Shown here in pieces: positions 1 to 12,400 of a stretch of 64,000 nt of DNA. The translations under genes were made by a program, and so were the position numbers. This stretch comes from Sphagnum compactum (taxonomy: Eukaryota; Bryophyta; Sphagnopsida; Sphagnales): NCBI GenBank assembly GCA_965153455.1, contig OZ234498.1, positions 16,740,001 through 16,804,000 on the forward strand. The letters run 5' to 3'. Within the stretch, counting starts at the first letter, position 1. The number at the start of each line of letters is the position of its first letter. The notes under the pieces were generated by a model. The model searched no databases, was not told where the DNA came from, and was given only the letters and a program-made list of their open reading frames with translations.

Positions 1-453
1 GCAATCCATGAACCAACTTCTATATGCACTCATAATACACCTCGACCCACTCAGTGTTTCCCTCCTTGATATTCTTGAGCTCCATGTATTTAATTTTCAT
101 TTTGAATCTTCCAATGACATTTATAGAACACTTGTGTTAGCTCAAGAAAAGTATAGATAAGAAATTATGACATGTAATTAATTATGGCACCAATCTTATG
201 CCATCTTTCACAATATATAACCGAATGCATTGATTACGTACTCCTTAGATGTTTTTCCATTTGTTCTTACAACTACATTAAATACCCTCACATGAGCATT
301 TGGATTTGCATATTTCTTATAATCTAGACACTTCAAAGCTGATTGATATGGCTTGGCCATTAAACCTGTACTCCAGGATTCACCACCAATCCAGTTCTTT
401 GTCCTTGGAATCGGTGGTGGCCATCCCACGTATTTCTTTCCTTGTGTTGTCAT
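1..453 (-). pseudogene. LTR-retrotransposon gag fragment
   Basis: On the minus strand an 81-codon frame runs from 453 to 208. It has the pattern typical of plant retrotransposon gag proteins: a Pro-rich start, the segment PYQSALKCLDYKKYANPNAH, then VRVFNVVVRTNGKTSKEYV and INAFGY. Below 208 the same homology continues in another frame (ELTQVFYKCH, then IYMELKNIKEGN and a WVEVYYE-like stretch) down to the window edge, broken by stops and frame changes. Gag forms the particle that packages element RNA. The broken frames say this copy is dead. The element is cut by the window edge, so no LTR, primer site or pol region can be assigned to it. The gag family call is from remembered motif similarity. 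Confidence is good for gag-like, low for the superfamily. Confidence 0.6.
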
Positions 454-1790
454 TCATAATTGGCATTGTGTAAAAGGTTTAAGGTCCTAAATTAAACACT
501 ATTATCCCACTTGGAACTCCATGAGTTTGGTGTGCTCTTCATCCAAGTTGAATATTCATTGGTACTTGGTATGTACCTTGACCGTTTTAAGATGGTTTCC
601 TTCTTGACAATTCAAATTGTTGTTTAAAAGTACAAGCTATTACAGTTATATATGGCATCACAAATCGAATCTATAGTTCTTGTGAAACAATAATTAGTAT
701 CTTAGGTTGTGATGAATTGTTATCCATCATAAATCGCCACCCAATCATTCTAGGCATTTTTTATGATGGTATTAACTCTCTAGATGACCTCGCCTCTAAT
801 TGTATAACATTCATTTGTATTATTTGTGGTATAGAATCTGGTCTTACAAAAAATGGTTAATTGCTCTATTCACATTGGGAGAATTATAAATCCTTAGTTT
901 ATTTTGTACAAATTGTCCTTCACCCAAAACAACTTCTTACATCCATTCTTTTAAATTGTTTTGAATCTATTATCTTGACTATGGTTGTTCTACAGAGTCT
1001 CTATTGAACATCTATTGTCCCACATGTCTAATGAATCCATCCCTCACTTCACTATCAATTTGTGGACACTCTATGATCACATGTCATCTAACTCTATAGA
1101 AAGCACAGATTCTAAAAACGTTTAAGCCAACCTAATTGAATCCACATAATCATAACTTCTACATTTTGGATTTTTTTTCTTTTTTGATTTTTCTGCTTTT
1201 GTGGTTCATTTGAAATGGTAATGCCTCTTCCAAAACATTCACTTGTGCATCATCATACATAGACGTTCTTGGGCAATTCTCATTTGCCCACTTTAAAATG
1301 TTAGGATCATAATCATCTTCCACGTCCCAATCCTCTACTAGTTCATGATACTCTAGTGATGTTGATTAGTACACAAATGGTAAGTTTGTGTGCTTATTGT
1401 AATCACTCTTTCAACTATTCACAGATTCTGAACTTAAAGAATTTCCAAGGTCCGCTAATAACAATTTGTCCCTTGGATTTCTCTCTTCTCAATGGTCTTG
1501 AACAACAGATGGCGCTTGGAAAACATGGATAACCCCTTCTCTTGGGTATATTTCAAATATGATCCCCATCACTAAAGATCGCCTTCTATAACTAGCATAT
1601 TTGTAGACCCCTTGTCCACATTTCTTTTCTCACTCCAACTCCAATTGAAGACAACCAATGTCCTATAGGTCTTTTTGGTTCCAAAGTTGTACCCATGTTC
1701 AGCGCTTCTTACACTTCTTGGTTTGCATTTTGATTTTCTTCAAGATTTGAATTCATGTTTTGGCACCTAGCTTCTTGATCCATTTGCATC
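454..1790 (-). pseudogene. Upstream part of the gag-like retroelement, decayed
   Basis: Reading the minus strand from about 1786 gives MDQEARCQNMNSNLEENQNA and, after stops, several coding-like pieces. One at about 1345-1200 contains ILKWANENCPRTSMYDDAQV and a Lys-rich tract. Another at about 1115-1030 contains CAFYRVRWHVIIECP, which could be a worn CCHC zinc knuckle (Cys, Cys/Tyr, His, Cys). No frame is open throughout. The order and strand match the gag fragment at 453-1, so this is probably the same dead element or a related one nested beside it. This is inference; the individual pieces are short. Confidence 0.3.
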
Positions 1791-3889
1791 TACAAACTTC
1801 AAATCACCATTCGATTCATATTATTTTATTAATCTTCGATTTCCTTTGATTTTTGGTATACTTTTTGACTTAAGTCCTTAAACCTTTATCGCTTAAACCT
1901 TCATCTTCTACTTCCAATAAATTTAGAAATCAAGATTTATATATATATATCCTCTTTCGAATTTCAACATCTACAAAAAACAACACTTTCATGAAACCAA
2001 ACTTCTCATGATATTTTTTTCGTTTTTGCTTCAAAAACAAATCCTTGAAATGGTTGCCAAATGGTAAGCATAAATTTTGCTCATAATTGTTTTCTACCTA
2101 CTAACAAAACAATACAAATTGTACTTGCAAAAGTACTCATAACATATACAATCTGTGGTTTTATTCATTATAATTCTTTTGTAAACACATTTTTATCACA
2201 ATTATTTTTTCCATATTTCCTAGATTCTTTGTTATCCTTAATAATCAAAATGTATTTCTACGGTTTCATGATTCCTTTAGAACACACAACAATTTCAGAG
2301 TAGATTCATTATTTCTTCACCAATATTCTACTATTATTTTTTATTCAGAATTAAACACATCAAGCATTTGTGGTATAAAATGTAAAAATCCAAAATGAAA
2401 AACAAGAGAATCTGTGGTTCACAACCCAACAAAACTTTAAACTACATAATGTGGTTCAATTCTATTATCTAGTAACTATTTTAATCTTTGTGTGTATAGA
2501 AAAAACAATCTCCCAATCCTCATTAAATTCTAAAACTACATCCTAAATCTTTTCCCTCCAAAAGTAACTTGAAAATCAAACTAATGAAATGTCTTAATCT
2601 TATCCAACTAATCAACCATTTTCATCTTGCTTTGTTGAATCTATGCCATTCACCTAATAACACGAAGCTTCAAAAGTTCCAAGGAATGGTCATTCTAGCT
2701 TTCAAGAGTTGAAAAAAGCTAGGACATTCCCTTGTTGCCAATATATGGGCAATAAAAATTACAATTGTATGGAGAATGAAACTTTTGCAATCTCAATTGT
2801 ATTCATCAATTATAATCTAGCAAAGAGCTTGCACCCCACAATGCAAGGAAGGCTAAATTGAAAACATCAATGTGGTTAGGGTTTTGAAAGCAATGGGGTG
2901 TTGAATCAATCACAAAAATTGATTACATATTGGTGATATGGATGGATGTTGAAGGTGTGGCATGGCATCTAATTTGTTCATTGGATACTTTAATGGTGAT
3001 AGTCATGTTGTAGTCATTGAACATCCCCAACCAAAGTGGAAATTTTACACCATTTCACCCCAAAAAAGGCCACGGATACAATGTTGTGAAATCAATTAGT
3101 TGACTTGAAATGGGTATAAATTCTCATGTAAATTATTTGTGAACTTACAATGGAAACAATGATTTCATTAGTTAGATTTACAAGCCTCTAACTTATTGTC
3201 TGTTGTTATCTATTTCGGCACATGCCAAAATAATTAAATCTTGGCGCTTGGGTTGGTTCAGCATATCATATTTTTTCTTCTAGGGTTTTAGCACGAGTTA
3301 GAAATTTTTTCGACACCTAGCTCTTGAAGGTTTTTCCACAATGTTAGATAGTTGAAGCCAACTTCCACCACATGTCAACTTATGCTCATTCTTTCTCAGA
3401 CATAGAAGTTTGAACATTGCATTGTATTTTAAGTGGAGATCTTCATCAATGAAACTCCTCAACAAACTTTTGGTTACCCAAAATTTGATACAATGTGTGA
3501 TGGAAGCAAAGAGTTTTTGCACTTGCATATTATGTCTTGTGAGGATGAACCATGATGCTTACATTCCATCCATTCATTGTTCTTGTAAGTTGATCATTTA
3601 TAAATTTTTATTACTTGTGGATCCATTCAAAAATAGGGCTTTCAAATGCAAGTGTGTAGTCAAATGAATTTTGCTAACATCTTTTTGTCAACTAAAGGAA
3701 AACAAGGAGCACATTACTTTATAAAATAAATCTAAATAGGAGATTATTGATACAAAAAATAGTTCTGATGAGGAATCATTCTTGAATTATTGAATACTCA
3801 TAAAGTGATTATGATCTTGCAATTGAGAAGACAACACACAACAGGTTGTTTTGACAAAATTTGTGAAGCTTCAAGAAGAAAAAGAGATG
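1791..3889. other. AT-rich intergenic DNA
   Basis: I see no supportable gene. The stretch is AT-rich with short (TA)n at about 1938-1952 and several chance frames of 70-85 codons (for example 2061-2303 and 3410-3667, plus strand) that show no recognisable motif. Part of 3300-3890 may be the 5' flank of the transposase remnant that follows. Confidence 0.4.
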
Positions 3890-6143
3890 TTACAGAATAC
3901 GACATTGCAATTGTCTAAGGAAGTATTGAACAAGAAGACATTTATTCCCATCAAACCCAAAAACCCAATTGGGAGGCCTTAAAAAGTTCTTCAAATGACA
4001 TTCCTTCCTGTACTTGCCACAACTTCAAATCCATCACGAGAACAACCATAACATAGTTCAAAGGGAAAGAAAAGTTCTTACATCAATTGGTTTATAGCAG
4101 ATAAATGGCCACTTATTGAAGCAACAATGAAACAACATTGAAATATCTTTCAAGCATTCCATTACTTGAAAGTTGCACATAAGTAATGTCTTTTCAACAC
4201 TTTCATTTGAATCTATTAAATGATGAAAAGATAGGTCAAAGGTTAAAATTTTTGAATGTGGTTTAAATATCACAAAATGTCAACGGCTAAACCTTTTTGA
4301 AGCCCGTTAATCCATTTTCCAATAATTTGTTGACCTTTCGCACTTGTGAAGGGAAGGGTATAGGCCTTTTGGAAAAGCTTAGTAAGGGTTCCTTGCATGA
4401 AAGGTTTACCTTTGATGATAAATTGAAACTGAAGTATATGAATTGTGTAATAAGGCAAATTCAATTTTCTCCTGTTGATCAACACAAGGGTCCTTTATAT
4501 TTGAGGCTAGATCTTATTCATGACCTATGTGATTTGCTTTTAAAGATGAGAGATGGAGGACAACCACTAAGTGTTAAGATTGTTCAACCCATTATTTCTA
4601 GTTTCATTAATGCTTGTGCTCCTGGGGTTTTGGGAAAATTCAAAGTCACATTGAAATGGATACATGCTTTTATGAAGACTCACTTGGATTGGAATTATAG
4701 ACATGCTACCACAATATGTGGCAAACTTATTGGAGAAATCAAGGATTACATATGGCTTACTTATTTGGTTAAAGCTTATGATCATCCTTTAATCATTAAT
4801 GCAAATTAGACATGTATGACCATCCTTTCCTACCTACATCAAACATCAATAATTCATTGCCCTAGACCAACACAATCTTTGGTACTAATCTTTGGTAGGA
4901 ACATGTGGCAATTAAAGCTTGTGTTACAAAAATAACCTTATCAACAACTAGCACGCATGTGATTTATGATCAAATGTGGCGTCTATGGTATCTTCAAAAG
5001 TTTGTTACGAAAAATAAAATCTTCAATTTAGAGTTCCAGTTTAAAAATAACCTTTTTAATCAACCGATTTGATTATACGTATGTTTTGGCTTTTGTCAAT
5101 TGGTCTCACCATTGATCAAAATGTTATAATTTGATTTGCATATGAGTACCCAAATGATGATAGATGGCTCAGGTTGCCATGGCATTTAATTGTATGCAAT
5201 GTTAGTCTATCTACTAATAAGCAATGTTTCATAAGATTTAAATTACCAACAATGGAGTTGATAGTTGGTTGTTTTCACATTCAATTCACAACTAGGTACA
5301 TACTAAGATTTTGAAGTTGACATTTTCATGGTTGGTCCATAGGAGTTCACCTTGCCCCAATGGCTTGCAAATGCACTTGGGAGTGGAAAGGTTCTAAAGA
5401 CTTATAGATTATTGGTATGGAAGACAAAAGACGAGTCACGCTTTGTGTCTCCTTTGCAAGTGATGGATCACTACTTCTGATGCAAATCATTTTTGTTGGA
5501 AAAACCAATCTTTGCTTGCCAAAGACTACATATGCAAAATTGTGTTTGGACTTTGGCTTCCATTTCACAATGAGTGAAAGTCAATTTTTCACTCAAAAGA
5601 TATGCCAACAATTTGTCCGAAATTTTTTGGTACCTTATTACAATGTAGTGGAAAAAATGGGTCTACCTGAAATCAGAAATTGATTTGGCTCATTGACAGG
5701 GTCAGTAAACAAATTTGATGCTTTTATTTCATGGGTGAAAATTGAGTTCCCATTCACTTGTGTATTATTTGGCCCTACAAATTGTGCATTGAAATTGCAA
5801 CCAGATGTAATTTTGCACAGACCACTGAAATGTGAATTTACCACACTTCAAAAAATGGTCTACATCATCTATTCAACAATAATTGGGAGTCTGGAGCTTG
5901 ATCTAAGACTTGGAACACTTCGTGCGTTCCTGCACCTGGCTTTTTGAGGCATGGAAAGTGGTAGGTTGCTGCTCGGATATGATAATCCAGGGGTGGGAGC
6001 AATATGGTTTATTAAGAGCATTTGAAAAAAGTTTTCAAGTGCAAGCCATGGAAGCCAATGCACATTGCTCCCTTTTTGCTAGTACAGTTGATAGTGGTGA
6101 AGAGATAAATGAAGATCATGATGAAGAAGATTGGGAAGATTAA
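3890..6143 (+). pseudogene. DDE transposase remnant (pogo/CENP-B-like DDE_1 type)
   Basis: A decayed transposase reads left to right. From about 4060 comes an N-terminal piece (SSYINWFIADKWPLIEATMK). From 4297 to 4809 there is a 170-codon open piece with a helical region (KGPLYLRLDLIHDLCDLLLK) ending in the DNA-binding signature FMKTHLDWNYRHATTICGKL. After about 530 nt of unrelated or degraded sequence (4810-5340) the catalytic half follows: VHLAPMACKCTWEWKGSK, then from 5417 RRVTLCVSFASDGSLL and IIFVGKTNLCLPK. At 5760-5850 comes LFGPTNCALKLQPDVILHRP, and at 5985-6143 a C-terminal acidic tail beginning GWEQYGLLRAFEKSFQ. The order matches DDE_1 transposases. Stops and frame changes between the pieces show that it cannot be made intact. 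I did not find terminal inverted repeats. Family placement is from memory of related proteins. Confidence 0.65.
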
Positions 6144-7251
6144 TTTGAAGATGTTGAGTCATGGAAATGATGGGCAGATGCCTTTATGAAGGAATTTGAA
6201 ATATTATTGGATAGTAGTAATTTTATTTGAATATCAGTAGGTGATAGGTCGTCAAGTGTGAATCTGAAATTATCAGTCAGATACTGCAATCCTGTTATTT
6301 GCTGATCATTTACTCTTCCAGTCTTGCCTTCTTCTGAAAATGTGTATTTATACTGTGGAATGAGTTTTAAATCCAATAATTCACCACTTTTGTGAAATTA
6401 AAAAAACTGAAAACCAAAAGAAAAACAAAAAACTAGTTTGTGGTGTGCTAAATGGAGCAAGCAGAGACCTTGGAGCCATCAAGTGCCTTCCCTACATTGC
6501 CTACCTACTTACATGTGATACTTCCACCACCCACTTACATGGGTTAGTTGATGACATAAAATAACATAAAAACTAATGTTGAACCGAAGAACATTGAACC
6601 CTTAACTTTTACACAAGCCTCTCAGGAATCTGTCAGATGCCTGGGAGGGAGACTAGGAGGAAGATTATGCTGTGTGAAATTTTGGCTACAAATATGGATT
6701 CGTGGGGATTTTACTGCCCAAAATTCCATTTGACAGCCCAATTCCAGTTCATAACAAAGAATTTACAAGTTGTATAAACAATAATAATCGACTCCACTAG
6801 CTAGTCAACTCCCCAATGGCCAAAACATTCAAATTGAATGTTAATTCACCATGAATGAAGTTAGGGCTTTACAATTGTTTCAACTTCATTCTGGGAATGT
6901 CACTCCAGGACGCTCTGACAGTTCCCCCAATGCCCATCTGAGATCTTTACAGTGGTTGGTTGTTACAGAATAAACGAGTACTTCTGTCCACAAAATCCCA
7001 TTTCTTGAGGAATTGTCTAGTTGCAGAGAGTTTGTATTCCGATAGTCTTCAGAGTGTGAACTCAACAGAGAGCTACAGAGTCTGTACTAGGAGAGAGAGA
7101 GAGAGCAAAAGATTCTTCAGTTACACACTCACTGGACAGTTTACAAGCCTGCATGCAAATCCTCAACGTCCAGGAAGATCACTTATGAAAAAATTGTTCT
7201 GCAACCTTGTGTGAGCCTAGAGCTATGTTGCAAGTTGCATCAGCATTTGCT
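6144..7251. other. Intergenic DNA, 3' flank of the GMI1-like gene
   Basis: No gene is supportable. The part from 6900 on is less AT-rich than the DNA before it and has a (GA)n run at about 7091-7106. The GMI1-like gene ends at 7252 on the minus strand, so the right part probably holds its 3' UTR and polyadenylation signals. Confidence 0.4.
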
Positions 7252-9453
7252 TCAATAATTACCTGGTCCGAACTTCTCTTGCACTTTCCGTATTAAGTCT
7301 TCTTTTGCTGCCGTTAAGTTTGCAAGATCTTTCAAGATCACTTCAACTTTGGCCATTTCTTTGCTCAGCTTTCCCTCCAGCTCACAAATCTTGGCTTTCA
7401 TTTGTTCATAGCCAGACTCTTGCAGCAGTTTCTTGATCTTCTGCACTGAAGAATGCACCCCATTTTGTTTCGCCTCAAAAGTCGCAACTGCTGCTGCCAA
7501 AAATGCACTCCCTGCCAGCTTCTTACCAGCCCCAAAGGGGGGTGGTACCAATGGAAACCGGACAGCAGGTTCTTCCCTGCAATCACCTAATTTAGCACTT
7601 CAGCCGATGGTCAAGCAATTCAAAAATATGCCCATGGCTTTTTCTTCCAAGTACTGGTGGAGGAGTGGAAAATACTCTTGGGTTCTTAGGATGCACATCT
7701 GACACTGTACTGAAGAATTGTAAATACCACATGCTGCCTGGTATTACTGAATCAAATAAAAACTTGTAGAGAATCCAAATTGACTTCACAGCTATGGTGT
7801 AGTGCTGAGCTGGAGCTTGCTGGCCCAAAAACAAATGGAAACTATCTGCAGACTAAGCAGAGCTATAGATATTGAAGTAAAAGGGTGCATAAACTTCAAC
7901 ACACTCTAACAATCTGATCAAAAACACAACCAGATGAGCAACTGAATGGATGTCACTAAGGTAAATTGAACCATCAGCCCAACATGAAAAACGAGAGGGT
8001 TTAGGGTTTAGGGTTTTGCCCTGCACAGAACTGAAAGCTGCCATCTTCAGAAATTAGCCCACCGTCCAGGGATGCACCTGACAACAGGTATGGCCTGGCT
8101 TTCATCAAGTTTTCTTTTGTGTCATAGACTTGAAGGAATCGAAAGAGCTGGAAGTAGAGCGATTCTCGGAGTACATAGGGACGGTCAAACATCACTTGAT
8201 CTCGCAAGTGATTCGGGCTGGGATGCAAAAGGTTCACCGCATATCCTAGAAACCCCTCAGGACATGGACCGCCAGGTGGCCCTGGTGGATCAATTTTCAG
8301 CAGCATATGAGGATCATCAGGATCATATGCTGGCAAGCCATCAGCTCGCCTATAAAACCTGAGTAGCAATAACAACAGACTTGGTAATTGAGGGTCCAGA
8401 GACAGCCATTGCTTCAAGATACATGCATACCCACACTATTACTGCTGGGTAAAGAGTTATCAAGTCACAAACTGGCAACAAAGTATGACACCCTCATCAA
8501 GATACTGCAACATAAAAGACACAGATCTGGCATAGAGACTTTATCTGCAAAATCAGAAGTCTGATTAATGGTAAATATATCTACACAATGAAATCAAGCA
8601 CCTTCCACTAACTTACGCAGCTTCATCTAGAAGAATTGATCTGAAACGCCCAGTGATTGCTTTATTCTGTCTGTGTGCATATTCATGAAGGCTTTTTTCT
8701 TCATTGAAAGTTCCACTTGCAGGAGACCCTTCAAGGTACCGAAGGCCTGCCTCAGATCTGCAGACAATCATCAACATTCGATCGCCAAGAAAGTCCACCA
8801 ATGGCCTGCAGTCATTTCCAAGTAGTGAGAACAATGTTCATTGAGTATTACATTATGCCTGTGAACAAAAAACACTAACACCTTGTCCCAGTATTAGAGC
8901 TACCAGAAAAATCATACCGGTTTAGAAGGTCATACTCAACTCCACCCATCAAAGCAACAACACCCATCACATCACCAACATCCTCATTGTGTAGTACTGC
9001 TTCAAGCAGGATGCTGGAGGCATGACTACCCGGAGGGTTGCCTTGACTTTGCAAAAACTCGATCAGTTGTGCATTTGTGTACTGAACATGAAGAGCGCTT
9101 TCCCGCAGTATCAGAGAATTTGACAGTGCATCTGCAGCAGAATCCTCAGCTGACATTTCCCAACACACCCAGATCATGCATTCAGTGGGGTCAGTAGACA
9201 TTTTACACTTATGGAAATCTGTATACACTACAATAAGACCCCCTCCCTGGCACTTGTGACCTACATAGTATTCAGCCCTCCTGGGTTGGCAAAGAGCATG
9301 TACAAAAGGCCTCCTGAGGCTGGCTTCATTCATCATACCTTCATAGCGTGCAACTTCCTCATCCACCTTTCTTTGCTCTTCCTTCAACCTTTCAAGCTCC
9401 TCTTTTGTTGCACTCACTTTGCTGTCCAGATACGGTAACCTCTTCTGATGCTC
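7252..9453 (-). other. GMI1: GMI1-like gene: coiled coil and SMC hinge exons
   Basis: Exons on the minus strand: 9453-8918, 8805-8617, 8358-8032, 7576-7252. The first opens with a heptad-rich helix (VSATKEELERLKEEQRKVDE) and ends with VMGVVALMGGVEYDLLNR, the start of the SMC hinge. The hinge continues with RMLMIVCRSEAGLRYLEG and GRFRSILLDEAA. It ends in an exon with GFLGYAVNLL, LFRFLQVYDTKENLMKA and SLDGGLISEDGSFQ. The last exon (EEPAVRFPLVPPPFGAG, then a Lys/Glu-rich coiled coil) stops at 7252. The donor at 8032 (CA, then GTTCTG) is weak but keeps the frame. The 9453-8918 exon is open throughout but its middle (about 9250-9050) lacks recognised family motifs, so a retained intron is possible. 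Confidence 0.75.
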
Positions 9454-12400
9454 CTGTAAAAGCCTAAAAACAACCCTATAATAGCTGACAGGTGAACACT
9501 GTGCATCTGCCTAGGTTAGTGTCAGATAAATGGCTCATCTTGTCACATGAACTTTGCATTTAAAAAGTCGGATTACAAGAGGTGGTGCTTATCATTTGAA
9601 ATGTAGAGAGCTCATTATTGAAAAATGCAGAGACAATAGCAACAGCAGCAGCAGTATTTTTTTTTAACCTGATTTCGTTGAATGATCACCTCCAACTGCC
9701 TGCAATACTCAACACGGAGATCCACATCCTCCCCAGGCTCCCTTTTAACAAAGAAACTGGGAGCACTAGTCAATGCAGGAGAGGATGGTGTAGGTGAGGG
9801 TATTTGAGGAGCAGCTCCATCCCAATGAGAAGGGGACGATGGAGTGACAACAAGTGCCTGAGTAGGATTCAGCTCCACCTGTTTACACAACATGCAAGAT
9901 GAAGAGCCAGATGATGAAGTAGAGGAAATTCAGTGCAAAATTCTTATGTAGTGTAATCATTGTGACTGAACAACTACTGACCCTGAAGTTCCAGTGGGTC
10001 AAATGAGGCCATCTTCAAGCAACATATATGAGCAAGTCAACAGTGCTTCATACAAGCACACCCAACAACCCTCAAAGACCTACCAAACAAATATTGGTAG
10101 GTCATCTTCAAGCAACAATATTTCTTAATTGTTGCAATATTGCAATGATGGAAAAAGTGGAGCATCTGTAACAATTTCTTGTGGGGAAGTCTACCAGTCA
10201 GTACCTCAAGGCAAAAAAGCTATCATATCCTTGCAAGCAAGGCCTTGTTGACAGGTTTTAAGTTCAGACACCATACCTGGAGCGAAACATACAGCTCCAG
10301 GTTGCATGTGTGGCTGACCATGCCAAACCAAGTGCCACTCTTATATGGAAGTTTTATTGCAGGCAATGTACAAGATCCAAGCTTCAGAGGAACTGTGCTA
10401 TCAGGGTTCCAGTTTAGTGAGAGCGTGTGACTGAATCCATGCATGTCTCGATCCACATTGCCATTCTCATCAATGACTTCCACCACCACTCCCTCCAAAT
10501 AATCACCCGCATTAGCTTCCTCAGGTACCTGGGTCATGCCAGCCACCATTTTCTTAGCTTTCACACTTTCTGGTTTTAAAACAAAAAGGACCTCCTAAAG
10601 CATTTATGTTTTGCCTTCAGTGTTGCCAGAGGAGCTGTGGGTCATCCATGATTTCCTCAATATTCCAGTATAATGAATGCCAGTTACTTTTATACTGGAC
10701 TGCTAAGTTTTCCCAGTTCTATGTTTCCAGTCCCAAGATCATCTCAAACTGGCAATGGAACCTACGTTTTTCACTTGAAGGGACCGACGTAAGGTGTTGT
10801 ATTCTTCTTCCCACAAGGGCTCTCCCAAATCCGAGAGCACTGCAATCTTGCCTGCTCAACAACAACCCCCATATCCACCATTGAAAAAGTATAAAGAAAA
10901 CATCACACATCAGGACAATATCAGGACCCTCACAAATCTCAAAGACTCGAAAGGATACGTCATCATCATCATCATCATCATCATCATCACATTCCAGTTC
11001 CTTGGGCACGCAGACAAACAAACCAGGTGTTTTGCGCAATAGAAATTACATGATGAGTTATACTGCGCAGTGATTTTGAGTAGCCCTCCTAGGTCTAGAC
11101 ACCCATGAGCATCGGCCTGCATTCGACCAACAAAAAAAATCTTCCCAAAGCATCACTAAATATGTAGTACTATTGTCCTGCCATACATGGGATGCAGCTA
11201 GCTCACAAGCCCACATATAAAGCCCTCCTTGTTTGTCTAGAAGTGGAAAACTTTACTTACACCAAGGGTTGTCACAAGAGTAAAGACTGCCTTAGAAGAA
11301 GGTGGGTAGTAGGACCAGGGTTCAAAACACCTTTCTTTCTGTGCCTTGCTTATCCTGGAACTGGAAACCATCCAACCTTAGCCTAATCTTTTGCCCTTCC
11401 TCAACAGCATTCCCATACTCATCCATAGCCTGCACATTCTCAAAAACACTGAAGAAATTAGTTAAAAAAATGGTACCCTCTTGAGTCACATAAAACTTGG
11501 TGGAGAGCTTTATGACTCTCTCAGTCCTTCATGACATGCCATCAAAACTAGGGTTTTGGGTTTTGGGCAGTAGCAGATTAGGGTTCACAATAATAGTAGT
11601 AGCAGCCCTTTGATTTCTCTCACCTGCAAGACAAACTTCTGTACAATCTGATGGGGCCTAAGGCAGTTGTGCAGTGGGTCATGTTCCTTGACAGTCGCAT
11701 AGACCAGCTCTCCAGGTAAGACTGTGAGACCAAAAAGTAAAACCAAGAAAGAATATCAGTGTTGCAGCAACCTTACAAGCAGTCTTACCTCCTTGAGTCT
11801 TCCTAGCTCTCAAAGACAAAATGCAATGGGCTCCTTGTTTGTCATACAAACCTATGATGAGACGTGACTGGGCATGAACCAAAAAACCTTCCACCCCTCT
11901 CCTCCCACAATTGCATTGCACAAGTCAAAAACACCCAAGAAATTACCAGGCAGGCAACAGGGATGAAATCTCACCATTAAGATTGAATGTGGCTACAAGG
12001 GCATTTGACAAGTGCATCCGCAAGGTAGCTTTGTAAGTGGGTGCTATTTGCAACGAGTTTCCACCACTGACCTCGATTCCCTGATAACACAAGAAGGTTG
12101 CCAGTAGTCAGTCTCTCAACACTGAAACTCATCAGAAGGTCATTAGGAGACATGAAAGGAAAAATCTGGAGAGGGAATTGAAAGTCTTTGAAGAGCAAAA
12201 GTATCAGCAACAAAAAGAGTTTCAACCAGGTTAAAAAGAGGCTAACATACTGTGAACTCAAGAGCTGATTTGTCCTTCATAAGCATCAGCCCTTCTTTCC
12301 CTACTGATGCTGAGATCTCAAGAACTTCCCCCTCTGGGTTTGCAAGTTCTAAGTGAAGGTCATTGGGTACACTGAGGAACTTTATTCGGTTACCATACTT

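Noticed and set aside
10910-11122. Frame with nine consecutive Met
   Set aside because: It is the shifted reading of the GAT tract; the alternative frame gives the protein-like VSFRVFE segment and joins better downstream.
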